A stretch of DNA of 64,000 nucleotides from Streptomyces humidus. GTDB lineage: Bacteria; Actinomycetota; Actinomycetes; Streptomycetales; Streptomycetaceae. Every line of letters begins with the position of its first letter. Within the stretch, counting starts at the first letter, position 1. The translations under genes were made by a program, and so were the position numbers. The notes under the pieces were generated by a model, which made no database searches, was not told the origin of the DNA, and saw only the letters and a list, made by a program, of their open reading frames with translations. This document shows, in pieces, positions 46,565-55,896 of the stretch. The stretch covers positions 328,536 through 392,535 of the forward strand of contig NZ_BMTL01000002.1 in assembly GCF_014649655.1 (NCBI RefSeq), read 5' to 3'.

Positions 46565-47788
46565 CTATACGGCGCTCCGTTCGACCGGGCAGCTCATGCA
46601 GCGCGGCCCGCCCCTGCCCCGGCCCAGCTCGCTGCCCGGGATCTCGATCACCTCGATGCCCTGCTTGCGCAGATGCGTGTTGGTGGTGACGTTGCGCTCG
46701 TACGCGACGACGACACCCGGCTCGACGGCCAGGACGTTGCAGCCGTCGTCCCACTGTTCGCGCTCGGCCGCGTGGACGTCCTGGGTGGCGGTGAGCACCC
46801 GGATCTCGCTGAGGCCCAGGGCGGCGGCGATCGCTCGGTGCATGTGCTCCGGCGGATGGTCGGTGACTTTCAACTCCTTCTCGCCCGCGCCGGGCTCGAT
46901 GGTGTACGACCGGAGCATGCCGAGCCCGGCGTACTGGGTGAAGACGTCGGCGTCGACCATCGTCATCACGGTGTCGAGGTGCATGAAGGCCCGCCGCTTG
47001 GGCATGTCGAGGGCCACGATGGTCCGGGCCGAGCCCGCGGCGAACAGCTTGTGGGCGAGCATCTCGACGGCCTGCGGGGTGGTGCGCTCGCTCATGCCGA
47101 TCAGCACGGCGCCGTTTCCGATGACGAGGACGTCGCCGCCCTCGATCGTGGACGGATAGTCGGCCTGCCCCTCGGACCAGACGCGGAACGGTTCACCGCG
47201 GAAGAGCGGGTGATGCCGGTAGATCGCCTCGAAGTGGACCGTCTCACGCTGCCTGGCCGGCCAGCGCATGGCGTTGATGGCGACGCCGTCGTAGATCCAG
47301 GCGGACGTGTCACGGGTGAAGAGGTGGTTGGGAAGCGGGCCGAGGAGGAAGTCGTCGAGCTCCATGACGTGGAAGCGCACAGAGGTGGGTTCGGGATGCG
47401 CTTGCAGAAACTCCCGCTTGGTCATACCGCCGACCAGGGCCTCGGCCAGTTCCGGGGCGGGGAGGGTCTCGAAGGCGGAGCGGAGGTGGTCGGTGGCGAG
47501 CACCCCGTACTCCTTCTCGTCGAAGACGCGGTCCAGGACGAGCGCTCGGGCCGCCGGGATCTCCAGGGCCTCGGTGAGCAGGTCGCCGAAGAGATGAACG
47601 CTGACCCCGCGGTCGCGCAGTACGTCGGCGAACCCGTCGTGCTCGGCGCGCGCCCGGCGCACCCAGAGCACGTCGTCGAAGAGAAGCGCGTCCTTGTTGC
47701 TGGGGGTGAGCCTTTTGAGCTCGAGATCGGGCCGGTGCAGGATGACGCGGCGCAGCCGCCCGGCCTCGGAGTCGACATGGAATCCCAT
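46565..47788 (-). CDS. arcA: Arginine deiminase
   Basis: A 407-residue enzyme converting arginine to citrulline and ammonia, the first step of the ADI pathway. ATG 47788 has a GGAGG site and gives [12 protein letters not shown]; in-frame sequence upstream is Lys/Arg-rich and unlike homologues. Seen: [36 protein letters not shown] and the C-terminal RCMSCP, whose first or second Cys is the nucleophile. Homologues usually read CMSxP. With arcB downstream, it should feed ATP formation via carbamate kinase, which is not in the window. Confidence 0.95.
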   Translation of the reverse strand: MGFHVDSEAGRLRRVILHRPDLELKRLTPSNKDALLFDDVLWVRRARAEHDGFADVLRDRGVSVHLFGDLLTEALEIPAARALVLDRVFDEKEYGVLATDHLRSAFETLPAPELAEALVGGMTKREFLQAHPEPTSVRFHVMELDDFLLGPLPNHLFTRDTSAWIYDGVAINAMRWPARQRETVHFEAIYRHHPLFRGEPFRVWSEGQADYPSTIEGGDVLVIGNGAVLIGMSERTTPQAVEMLAHKLFAAGSARTIVALDMPKRRAFMHLDTVMTMVDADVFTQYAGLGMLRSYTIEPGAGEKELKVTDHPPEHMHRAIAAALGLSEIRVLTATQDVHAAEREQWDDGCNVLAVEPGVVVAYERNVTTNTHLRKQGIEVIEIPGSELGRGRGGPRCMSCPVERSAV

Positions 47789-47887
47789 GCCTCCATCCTG
47801 ACCACACAGGACCGTCTTCACCCCCTGCTCGGCCTTCTTGGACCGTTTCCGCACGGGCTTGTCCCACCCTGCCCCGCCTCCCCTTTC

Positions 47888-47947
47888 TCGTCCCCTTGAC
47901 GACAAAGGGGAGGCGTGACTATCGTCTTCTTATCGTCGCAATGACGA
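47888..47947. promoter_or_regulatory. Pair of TCGTC-N5-GACGA operators upstream of the SPFH gene
   Basis: Two perfect inverted repeats, TCGTC-CCCTT-GACGA (47888-47902) and TCGTC-GCAAT-GACGA (47933-47947), lie 45 bp apart. Further TCGTC half-sites lie between. The second ends 25 bp before the SPFH start. The regulator is unknown; an NAD-related repressor would suit the NAD kinase downstream. Confidence 0.55.
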
Positions 47948-47972
47948 GAAAAGGGAACGAGGGGGGTCTCTC

Positions 47973-49109
47973 ATGGCCGACATCACCCGGCGCCTGGGCT
48001 GGCGCCATCTGCGCGGCGCTCCGACGGCCCATGTGCGCCACCACCGCTCCGGCAAGCTGGCGCACGACGGGCCGGGGCTCAGCTTCTGGTTCCGCCCACT
48101 GAGCGCAGCCCTCTCCGAAGTGCCGGTGGACGACCGCGAGTTGGCAATGACCTTTCATGCCCGCACGGTCGACTTCCAGGACGTGACGGTGCAGGCGACG
48201 GTGACCTACCGGGTCAGCGACCCGGCCGTCGCCGCCGCCCGCCTCGACTTCTCCATCGACCCGGACACCGGGATCTGGCGCGGCGCACCCCTGGAGCAGC
48301 TCGCCACCCTGCTCACGGAGACGGCGCAGCAGCACGCACTGGACGTCCTGGCGCGCACCTCCCTGTCGTCGGCGCTGGTGGACGGCGTGACGGCGGTGCG
48401 GGAGCGGGTCGCGGCGGGGCTGGCGGCGGAACCGCGCCTGCCGGCCACCGGCATCGAGATCGTGGCCGTCCGGGTCGTCGCGCTGCGCCCGGAACCCGAG
48501 GTGGAGCGGGCGCTGCGCACCCCGGCGCGCGAGCAGATCCAGCAGGAGGCCGACCGGGCCACCTACGAGCGGCGGGCGGTGGCCGTGGAGCGAGAGCGGA
48601 CGATCGCGGAGAACGAACTGGCCAGCCAGATCGAACTGGCCCGCCGCGAGGAGCAGTTGGTCGAGCAGCGGGGAACGAACAGCCGCCGCGAGGCGGAGGA
48701 GAACGCGGCCGCGGACAAGGTGCGGGCCGAGGCGGAGGCCACGCGGTCCGTGCGGCTGGCGGAGGCGGAGGCAACGCGGTCCGTGAAGCTGGCCGAGGCC
48801 GAGGCCGAGAGGCAGGTGCGGCTGGCGGACGCCGAGGCCAGGCGGACCGAGCGGCTCACCGGGGCGGAGGCGGCGCGCACGGTCCGGCTCGCCCGCGCCG
48901 AGGCGGAGGCGGCGCGCGAGGTGGGCGAGGCACGGGCCCAGGCGCAGGCGGCCTGGCTCCGGGTGCACGGGGACGTCGAGGTGGCGACCCTGCACGCGCT
49001 GACCGGGACGCGGCTCGCGGAGAACCTGCCGCACATCGACAGCGTGACGATCTCGCCGGACGTGCTGACCGGCCTGCTGTCGAAGCTCGGCGGCGGGGAA
49101 CGCGAGTGA
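47973..49109 (+). CDS. SPFH/band-7 domain protein
   Basis: A 378-residue protein. The N-terminal two thirds follows the SPFH (stomatin/prohibitin/flotillin) pattern: FHARTVDFQDVTVQATVTYR, then LARTSLSSALVDG and GIEIVAVRVVALRPEPEVERAL. A long charged coiled coil at about 195-330 has repeats of (R)LAEAEA. No clear transmembrane helix precedes it, so it may be soluble or peripheral. GAGGGGGG precedes ATG 47973. It overlaps the NAD-kinase gene by 4 bp (GTGA), a pair seen in other actinomycetes. The role is unknown. Confidence 0.87.
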   Translation: MADITRRLGWRHLRGAPTAHVRHHRSGKLAHDGPGLSFWFRPLSAALSEVPVDDRELAMTFHARTVDFQDVTVQATVTYRVSDPAVAAARLDFSIDPDTGIWRGAPLEQLATLLTETAQQHALDVLARTSLSSALVDGVTAVRERVAAGLAAEPRLPATGIEIVAVRVVALRPEPEVERALRTPAREQIQQEADRATYERRAVAVERERTIAENELASQIELARREEQLVEQRGTNSRREAEENAAADKVRAEAEATRSVRLAEAEATRSVKLAEAEAERQVRLADAEARRTERLTGAEAARTVRLARAEAEAAREVGEARAQAQAAWLRVHGDVEVATLHALTGTRLAENLPHIDSVTISPDVLTGLLSKLGGGERE

Positions 49110-50020
49110 GTCTCGCCCCGCGGGCCGTGCTGGTCCACCGCACCACGGAGTACGAGGAGTTGGTGGCCCGGCACGGCACGCACGGCCAGGCCGCCTTCTT
49201 CCTCTCCTCGCGGGGACGGGACATCGAGGAGGTGGCCGAGCGCCACCGTCGCACAAGGCGCGCGCTGGCGGAGGTGACGGCGGCCATCCCACTGACCTGG
49301 CGTCAGAGCCGGGTGGAGCGGTCCGACTTGGACCGCTTCCTGTTCGCGCCGGAGGACGTGGTGGTGGTCGTCGGCCAGGACGGGCTGGTGGCGAACGTCG
49401 CCAAGTACCTGGCCGGGCAGCCGGTCGTGGGAATCGACGCGGACCCGGGCCGCAACGCGGGCGTCCTGGTCCGGCATCGGCCCGCCGACGCGCCGACGCT
49501 TCTGCCCGGCGCGCTCGCGGCCGGCACCGGCACGACCGAGCTGACCATGGTCGAGGCCGTCGCCGACGACACCCAGCGGCTGCTGGCCCTCAACGAGATC
49601 TACCTCGGCGCCGCCGGTCACCAGACCGCCCGCTACCGCCTGGGCCTCGACGACGACGGGGGTGCCGTCGAGGCCCAGGCGTCCTCAGGGGTGCTGGTGG
49701 GCACGGGCACCGGAGCGACCGGCTGGATCCGGTCGGTGTGGCAGGAGCGGGGCGGCGGGGGGACAGACGGCGACCTGCGCCTGCCGGGCCCGACCGAGGA
49801 GCGGCTGGTGTGGTTCGTCCGGGAGGCGTGGCCGTCCCCCAGCACCGGTACCTCGCTGGTGGCGGGACAGCTCGCGGCAGGTCACCGGCTGACCCTCACC
49901 GTCGAGTCGGAGCGCCTCATCGCCTTCGGTGACGGCATCGAGACCGACGCGTTGGAGCTGACATGGGGTCAGCGGGTGCGCGTCGGGGTGTGCGAGGAGC
50001 GGCTGCGGCTGGTGGGGTGA
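49106..50020 (+). CDS. NAD(+)/NADH kinase family protein
   Basis: A 304-residue NAD-kinase fold. The usual GGDGT is VVVVVGQDGLVANV, where one Gly is Gln; LALNEIYLG and GTGTGATGWIRS are typical NAD-binding segments. It probably phosphorylates NAD or a derivative, but the altered GGDG loop means activity needs testing. GTG 49106 is translationally coupled to the SPFH gene. Transcription runs convergent to Pnkp, with a 25-bp minisatellite in the gap. Confidence 0.87.
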   Translation: MSLAPRAVLVHRTTEYEELVARHGTHGQAAFFLSSRGRDIEEVAERHRRTRRALAEVTAAIPLTWRQSRVERSDLDRFLFAPEDVVVVVGQDGLVANVAKYLAGQPVVGIDADPGRNAGVLVRHRPADAPTLLPGALAAGTGTTELTMVEAVADDTQRLLALNEIYLGAAGHQTARYRLGLDDDGGAVEAQASSGVLVGTGTGATGWIRSVWQERGGGGTDGDLRLPGPTEERLVWFVREAWPSPSTGTSLVAGQLAAGHRLTLTVESERLIAFGDGIETDALELTWGQRVRVGVCEERLRLVG

Positions 50021-50033
50021 GGAGCGGCTGCGG

Positions 50034-50133
50034 CCGACGGGATCAGAAACAGTTGCCGCCGACGGAAACAGAAACGGTTGCCGCCGACGGGATGAGAAAC
50101 GGCTGTCGCCGACGGGATCAGAAACAGTTGCCG
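50034..50133. repeat. 25-bp minisatellite, four copies
   Basis: Four end-to-end 25-bp units based on CCGACGGGATCAGAAACAG plus TTGCCG, then a partial fifth. Units 1 and 4 are identical. It lies between convergent genes, perhaps serving as a transcription-end or slippage region. Confidence 0.93.
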
Positions 50134-50212
50134 CCGGCGGGTGGGGACGCGCGTCGCCCGGTCCGCGCCGACGGCACGGACCGGGCGTCCGGAGACAGCT
50201 GAAGCCCAAGGC

Positions 50213-52804
50213 TCACAGCCGCGGGTCCACCGGCTCCGACTCCAGGGCCAGCACGCCGAACACCGCCTCGTGGATGCGCCACAGCGGCTCACCCTCCGCC
50301 AGCCGGGCGAGGGCCTCCAAGCCGAGGGCGTACTCGCGGACCGCCAGCGACCGCTTGTGGTTGAGGAAGCGGCCGCGCAGCCGGGCCAGGTTGTCGGGGC
50401 GGGTGTACTCCGGGCCGTAGATGATCCGCAGGTACTCACGGCCCCGGCACTTGACGCCGGGCTGGACCAGCCGGCCGCCCTCGCCTCGGACCAGAGCGCC
50501 CAGCGGCTTGACGACCATGCCCTCGCCGCCCCGGCCCGTCATCTCCAGCCACCAGTCGACGCCGGCCCGGACCGACTCGGCGTCCCCCGTGTCGACGTAC
50601 AGACGCCGGGTGGTCTGGAGCAGGCCCGTGTTGTCGTGTTCCACCAGCCGGTCGAGGAGCGCCAGCTGCTCGTCGTGCGGCAACGCCGCGAGGCTGCGGC
50701 CCTGGACGGCGAGGATCTGGAACGGGGCCAGCCGTACGCCCTCCAGGCCGTCGGTCGTCCAGCAGTAGCGGCGGTACGCCTCGGTGAACGCGGCCGCGTC
50801 GGAGGCGCGTTCCGCCTGGCGGGAGAGCAGGTCGGCGACGTCCACGCCCCTGGCCGCGGCGGACTCCAGGGCGGACAGCGCGCCCGGGAAGACGGCCCCC
50901 GACGCCGCCCCCACGGCCGCGTACTGGGAACGCAGCAGCCCCGACGCCTTGAGCGACCACGGCATCAGCTCGGCGTCCAGCAGCAGCCAGTCGGTGTCCA
51001 GTTCCGACCACAGACCGGCCTCCTCCACCGCCGCGCGCACCCGGCCGAGGATCTCCTCCGTCACGGCGCCGTCGTCGAAGAACGGACGGCCGGTGCGGGT
51101 GTACAGGGAACCGGTGGGGTCCCCGCTCCCGGCCGCGCTCCGTCGGGAAGCGCCCCCGGCGCCGAAACGCTTACGCGCTGTTTCCGCGTCACGGCAGACC
51201 AGGACCACCGCCCGCGAGCCCATGTGCTTCTCCTCGCACACGACCCGGGCGACGCCGTCGCGGGCGTACTGCGCGAACGCCTCCGCCGGGTGCTCGAGGT
51301 AGCCGTCCACCTGGCTGGTCGCCGTGGGGGCCATCGTCGGCGGGAGGTACGGCAGCAGGCGCGGGTCGACCGCGAAGCGACTCATCACCTCCAGGGCTGC
51401 CGCCGCGTTCTCCTCGCGGATGGAAACACGGTTCTGTCCTTCGTAACGGGTTTCCACGATGCGTCGGCCGTGGACGTCCGCCAGGTCCAGCGGACGGGCG
51501 TCGTGTCCGCCGGGCGCCTCCGACCGCAGCGGCTTCGTCGGCTCGTACCAGACCCGCTCCGCCGCCACGTCGACCAGCTCGCGTTCCGGCCAGCGCAGCG
51601 CGGTGAGCTTGCCGCCGAAGACGGCGCCGGTGTCCAGACAGATCGTGTTGTTCAGCCAGGTCGCCTCCGGGACGGGCGTGTGTCCGTAGACGACCGCCGC
51701 GCGTCCCCGGTAGTCCTCCGCCCACGGGTAGCGCACCGGCAGGCCGAACTCGTCGGTCTCGCCGGTGGTGTCGCCGTAGAGCGCGTGCGAGCGGACGCGG
51801 CCGGAGGTGCGGCCGTGGTACTTCTCCGGCAGGCCGGCGTGGCAGACCACCAGCCTGCCGCCGTCGAGGACGTAGTGGCTGACGAGTCCGTCGATGAACG
51901 TGCGCACCTCGGCGCGGAACTCGTCGCTCTCCTCCGCCATCTGCTCGATGGTCTCGGCGAGGCCGTGGGTGTGCTGCACGTTGCGGCCCTTGAGGTAACG
52001 GCCGTACTTGTTCTCGTGGTTGCCGGGGACGCACAGGGCTTCGCCGGAAGCGACCATCGACATCACGCGGCGCAGCACCCCCGGACTGTCCGGGCCCCGG
52101 TCGACCAGGTCGCCGACGAAGACGGCCTGGCGGCCTTCGGGATGGACGCCGTCCACGTAGCCCAACTTGCCCAGCAGCGCCTCCAGTTCGGAGGAGCAAC
52201 CGTGGATGTCACCGATGACGTCGAAGGGGCCGGTGAGGTGGGTCAGGTCGTTGTAGCGCTTCTCGGTGACGACGGAGGCGTTCTCGACGTCCTCGACGCC
52301 GCGCAGCACGTGCACCTTGCGGAAGCCCTCGCGCTCCAGGTGACGCAGCGAGCGCCGCAGTTCGCGGATGTGGCGCTGGATGACCCGGCGGGGCATGTCG
52401 GCGCGGTCGGTGCGCGCCGCGTTGCGTTCGGCGCACACCTCCTCCGGCACGTCCAGCACGACGGCGATGGGCAGCACATCGTGCTGTTTGGCGAGGTCGA
52501 TCAGCCGACGGCGGGCGTCCGGCTGCACGCTGGTCGCGTCGACCACCGTGCGGCGGCCGGCCGCGAGCCGTTTGCCGGCGATGTAGTACAGGACGTCGAA
52601 GGCGTCCCGGGTCGCGCTCTGGTCGTTCTCGTCGTCGGAGACGAGGCCTCGGCAGAAGTCGGAGGAGATGACCTCGGTGGGCTTGAAGTGGCGGTGGGCG
52701 AACGTGGACTTGCCGGAGCCTGACGCGCCGACGAGCACGACGAGGGACAGGTCGGTGACGGGCAGGACGCGGCCCGGTGTCGCGGATACCTGAGTGTCGG
52801 TCAT
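50213..52804 (-). CDS. pnkp: Polynucleotide kinase-phosphatase of the Pnkp/Hen1 RNA repair system
   Basis: An 863-residue, three-domain RNA-repair enzyme that heals and seals cleaved RNA with Hen1. Domain 1, 5' kinase: P-loop GASGSGKST near 26-34. Domain 2, 2',3'-phosphatase of the calcineurin type: DIHG near 197, GDLVDRGPD and GNHENK. Domain 3, ligase/adenylyltransferase: EEKHMGSRAV with the nucleotidyl Lys, then GGEGMVVKP. Length and order match the bacterial Pnkp family. Its ATG overlaps the hen1 stop by 4 bp (ATGA), so the two are made together. It repairs RNA cut by ribotoxins and seals with the 2'-O-methyl mark from Hen1. Confidence 0.97.
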   Translation of the reverse strand: MTDTQVSATPGRVLPVTDLSLVVLVGASGSGKSTFAHRHFKPTEVISSDFCRGLVSDDENDQSATRDAFDVLYYIAGKRLAAGRRTVVDATSVQPDARRRLIDLAKQHDVLPIAVVLDVPEEVCAERNAARTDRADMPRRVIQRHIRELRRSLRHLEREGFRKVHVLRGVEDVENASVVTEKRYNDLTHLTGPFDVIGDIHGCSSELEALLGKLGYVDGVHPEGRQAVFVGDLVDRGPDSPGVLRRVMSMVASGEALCVPGNHENKYGRYLKGRNVQHTHGLAETIEQMAEESDEFRAEVRTFIDGLVSHYVLDGGRLVVCHAGLPEKYHGRTSGRVRSHALYGDTTGETDEFGLPVRYPWAEDYRGRAAVVYGHTPVPEATWLNNTICLDTGAVFGGKLTALRWPERELVDVAAERVWYEPTKPLRSEAPGGHDARPLDLADVHGRRIVETRYEGQNRVSIREENAAAALEVMSRFAVDPRLLPYLPPTMAPTATSQVDGYLEHPAEAFAQYARDGVARVVCEEKHMGSRAVVLVCRDAETARKRFGAGGASRRSAAGSGDPTGSLYTRTGRPFFDDGAVTEEILGRVRAAVEEAGLWSELDTDWLLLDAELMPWSLKASGLLRSQYAAVGAASGAVFPGALSALESAAARGVDVADLLSRQAERASDAAAFTEAYRRYCWTTDGLEGVRLAPFQILAVQGRSLAALPHDEQLALLDRLVEHDNTGLLQTTRRLYVDTGDAESVRAGVDWWLEMTGRGGEGMVVKPLGALVRGEGGRLVQPGVKCRGREYLRIIYGPEYTRPDNLARLRGRFLNHKRSLAVREYALGLEALARLAEGEPLWRIHEAVFGVLALESEPVDPRL

Positions 52805-54447
52805 GCCGCCTTCGCCTCCTTCTCGCTCTTCCCGTTGCCCTCACACGCTTTCTCGTCACCGGCGTTCACGTTCGCGGCGCTCACGTTCTTCTCGTTCTCG
52901 GTGTGCGCCTTCTCGGTGTGCGCCTTCTCGGTGTGCCTTGTCTCGGTGTGCGCGTTCCTGCCGTTCTCGGCGTTCCCGCCCCGGGCGTTCCGGCTGTTCT
53001 CGACGGTCGTCCTCCTCTCGAAGACGGCCATCTGGGTGGGCGGGCCGACCTCGGGGTCGTCCGGGCCGACGGGCACGAACTCGACCTCGTAGCCGTGTCG
53101 TTCGGCGACCGCGGCCGCCCAGGCGCCGAACTCCCGCCGGGTCCACTCGAACCGGTGGTCGCCGTGCCGGACGTGGCCGGCCGGGAGGCTCTCCCAGCGG
53201 ATGTTGTACTCGACGTTCGGGGTCGTCACCAGGACCGTGCGCGGACGGGCCGAGCCGAAGACCGCGTACTCCAGCGCGGGCAGCCGGGGCAGGTCGAGGT
53301 GTTCGATGACCTCGCTCAGCACGGCCGCGTCATAGCCCCTGAGACGCGTGTCGGTGTAGGCCAGCGAGCCTTGCAGGAGCTGGACGCGGGAGGCCTGCCG
53401 CTCCCCCATGCGGTCCAGCTTCAGCCGGCGCGCGGCGATGGTGAGCGCGCGCATCGACACGTCGACGCCGACGATCTCGGTGAACCGCGGGTTCTTCAGC
53501 AGCGCCTGCACCAACTGGCCCTGGCCGCAGCCGAGGTCGAGGACCCGGGCGGCCCCGGCGCGGGTCAGCGCGGCGACGACGGCCTCACGGCGCTGCACGG
53601 CCAGCGGAGTCGGCTTCTCCTCCGTCTCGGCCTCCGCCCCGACCGCGTTGTCGATGTCCTCGACCTCGCTGTCGTCGGCCTCGGCGAGCCGGATCAGCTC
53701 CAGCCGCTCCATCGCCTGCCTGGTCAGCGACCAGCGGCGGGACAGGAAACGGCTTGTGATCAGTTTCTGCTCGGGGTGGTCGGGCAGCCAGCCCGCACCG
53801 GCGCGCAGCAGCTTGTCGACCTCGTCGGGCGAGACCCAGTAGTGCTTGGCGTCGTCGAGGACCGGCAACAGGACGTACAGGTGGCGCAGGGTCTCGGCGA
53901 CGGTGAGCGTCTCCGACTCCAGGGTCAGGCTCACGTACCGCGAGTCGCCCCACTGGGGGAACCTCGTGTCGAGGGGCACCGGTTCGGCGCTCACCCGCCA
54001 GCCGAGCGGTTCGAAGAGGGCCTGCACCAGACCCGGGCCGCCGCGGGCCGGAAGTGCAGGTATCTCGACACGCAACGGCCTTGCCTGCGAGGGGAGTTCG
54101 GGCTTCGCGGCGCACACCCCGCGCATCGCGCTGGAGGCCACGCCGCTCAACGCGACGGCGAGCAGCGAGGAGGCCGCGTAGGGGCGGTCGTTGACGTACT
54201 GGGCGAGGGCCGCGTCGGGAGCGCCGCCGCGGCCCTTGCCCTTGCCGCGCCGGACCAGCGCCACGGCGTCCACCTCCAGCAGCAGCGCCGCCGTGCAGCG
54301 CTCGGCGTCGGCCTCGGGATAGAGGACGTGAGCCTTGCCGTAGGACACGGTGGCCGAGAAGGCCCGATCAGGGTGCTTGTGGAGCAAAAAGCCCAGGTCA
54401 GTGGCCGGGTGCTGTTCATTTCCGGTGGTGGAGATCGTCAGGAACAC
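52801..54447 (-). CDS. hen1: Hen1, 3'-terminal RNA ribose 2'-O-methyltransferase
   Basis: A 548-residue RNA methyltransferase. The N-terminal Hen1-L domain (1-230: LGFLLHKHPDR, VGAEAETEEK link) is followed by a SAM-binding Rossmann domain (VLDLGCGQGQLVQALL) and the metal-binding motif SEVIEHLD with RHGDHRFEW, as in Hen1 (Mg/Mn-dependent, EHHxxH type). After about residue 475 comes a charged low-complexity tail with repeated HTEKA-type units encoded by a 15-bp tandem repeat at about 52894-52953; such a tail is not usual for the family. First gene of the cassette; Pnkp follows. Confidence 0.95.
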   Translation of the reverse strand: MFLTISTTGNEQHPATDLGFLLHKHPDRAFSATVSYGKAHVLYPEADAERCTAALLLEVDAVALVRRGKGKGRGGAPDAALAQYVNDRPYAASSLLAVALSGVASSAMRGVCAAKPELPSQARPLRVEIPALPARGGPGLVQALFEPLGWRVSAEPVPLDTRFPQWGDSRYVSLTLESETLTVAETLRHLYVLLPVLDDAKHYWVSPDEVDKLLRAGAGWLPDHPEQKLITSRFLSRRWSLTRQAMERLELIRLAEADDSEVEDIDNAVGAEAETEEKPTPLAVQRREAVVAALTRAGAARVLDLGCGQGQLVQALLKNPRFTEIVGVDVSMRALTIAARRLKLDRMGERQASRVQLLQGSLAYTDTRLRGYDAAVLSEVIEHLDLPRLPALEYAVFGSARPRTVLVTTPNVEYNIRWESLPAGHVRHGDHRFEWTRREFGAWAAAVAERHGYEVEFVPVGPDDPEVGPPTQMAVFERRTTVENSRNARGGNAENGRNAHTETRHTEKAHTEKAHTENEKNVSAANVNAGDEKACEGNGKSEKEAKAA

Positions 54448-54760
54448 GATGGGTGCCTAGGAGAGGTGGGATGGGAACGGGAGCGCCGACAGGGCGCTCG
54501 CCCGCCCGCACAACGTACCGAGAACAGCTCGGCGGCACCCGGGAATTTCGGTTCCGGAGACGCTCGTTCCAGCTGGTCAGATGCCGGATACGGGTGACCG
54601 CGTCGGGCGGGGGAACCGCAGGGAGCGGACTGCGGCGAACCCTGCGGACCGGACGGCCGGCGCAAACCGGAGGCCGGACGGCGGGGCCGGTGCGGCAGGC
54701 CGGGCCGACGCGACAGGCCCCCTCGGCAGGGCAGGCCCCCTCGGCGGGCGGGCTGCGCCG
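54448..54760. other. 310-bp intergenic, no gene
   Basis: G/C-rich with direct repeats (CAGGCCCCCTCGGC occurs twice near 54713-54745) and one short palindrome. It probably holds the hen1-pnkp promoter just upstream of 54447. Confidence 0.5.
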
Positions 54761-55774
54761 TCAGGGGGAACCGGCGCCGGGCGTCCCCTGCCGCTCCGGC
54801 GCAGTGCGCCAGGCGCTGACCCCGAGTTTTCCGGTCGTCCCGAGATCGAGGTGCGGCGTGATCATCACCGGGGCGGCGCCCTGCCTGGCGCGCACCCTGA
54901 CGTAGGGCACGTCGAGGGCCGTGCCGGAACCCGTGGTGTTGCGCCACATCAGGCCGGCGCCGGCCCGCTCCCCCGGCTCGAGGGTCACGGTCCGGGGCGG
55001 GTCGTCGAATCCGCTGACCGTGGCGATGTCCCCGCTGCCGCGGAAAATCCTCACGCCGTCGACCGGCTGCCGGTCCTCGTCCAGCAGGGTCACCTGCGGG
55101 TAGCCGTTGACGGTGTAGTCCCGTTCGCCGCAGTTCTCCAGGAGCAGTCCCACCACGCGCAGCCCCATCGCGGCGTCGCCGTCGTCGGCCGTGACCCGGA
55201 TCCCCGAGGGCGGGCAGGCTCCCTGCCCGGCCGGCGCCTCGGCCGCGGGAACCTTGGTCACCTCCGCGACCTTCACCCTCGTCACCGACGGCGCTCCCGG
55301 CGGAAGGGACGCCATCCGCACGGTCCCGCGGACCGTACGGCCCGGCCCGACCGGACCGACGGTGACCTTCTGGTTGCTCACCGCCCCGCCCCCGCTCGTC
55401 GTGAAGCCGAAGAGGACGGTGTAAGTCAGCGCCTGTGTTGCGGAGTTGGTGACCTCGTAGGCCGCCGAGACGCCGGTGTCGACCGAGACGCCCGAGTCGG
55501 CCGGGAGTCCGGTGGCGAGGGATTCGGCCTCGACGACGCCGTCCGCGGCGCCGGGGCTCGCGGAGGGGGAGCCGGACGGGAGGGTCACCGAGGTGATCCG
55601 CACCCCGTCCACCGCGGGCTCGGCGACCGCGGTCCGCGACGTCGAACCGCTCGCGTCGGCGCCGCCGTCATGCGCACCGGAACCACCGTCGTGCGCGCCG
55701 CCGCGTTCCGATCCGCACGCCGAGAGCAGCAGCAGGGCGGCGAGGGCCGGGAGAAGGGGGGTGCGTCTGCGCAT
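54761..55774 (-). CDS. DUF4232-domain lipoprotein
   Basis: A 337-residue lipoprotein. The signal has lipobox LLSACGS; a Gly/His/Asp/Ser-rich linker follows, then beta-sandwich segments. The second half (ACPPSGIRVTADDGDAAMGL, then LENCGERDYTVNGYPQV) is typical of DUF4232, an Ig-like domain of Streptomyces surface lipoproteins. The two Cys probably form a disulfide. The first half (VTVGPVGPGRTVRG) may be a second sandwich. No enzymatic motif. Alone on its strand; the role is unknown. Confidence 0.85.
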   Translation of the reverse strand: MRRRTPLLPALAALLLLSACGSERGGAHDGGSGAHDGGADASGSTSRTAVAEPAVDGVRITSVTLPSGSPSASPGAADGVVEAESLATGLPADSGVSVDTGVSAAYEVTNSATQALTYTVLFGFTTSGGGAVSNQKVTVGPVGPGRTVRGTVRMASLPPGAPSVTRVKVAEVTKVPAAEAPAGQGACPPSGIRVTADDGDAAMGLRVVGLLLENCGERDYTVNGYPQVTLLDEDRQPVDGVRIFRGSGDIATVSGFDDPPRTVTLEPGERAGAGLMWRNTTGSGTALDVPYVRVRARQGAAPVMITPHLDLGTTGKLGVSAWRTAPERQGTPGAGSP

Positions 55775-55896
55775 CCCGCCACCCCATCAGCCCCCCGCCC
55801 GCACAACTGTGACGCAAGCCACACTTCCGGTCACAGCCGTGTCACAGTCGGCCGTCGCGCGGGCGCCCCCACAAGGGCGCGCCCGCGTCCGCCGTC

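Noticed and set aside
54448..54760. Possible small RNA or gene upstream of hen1
   Set aside because: Direct repeats only; no promoter-terminator pair that can be supported.
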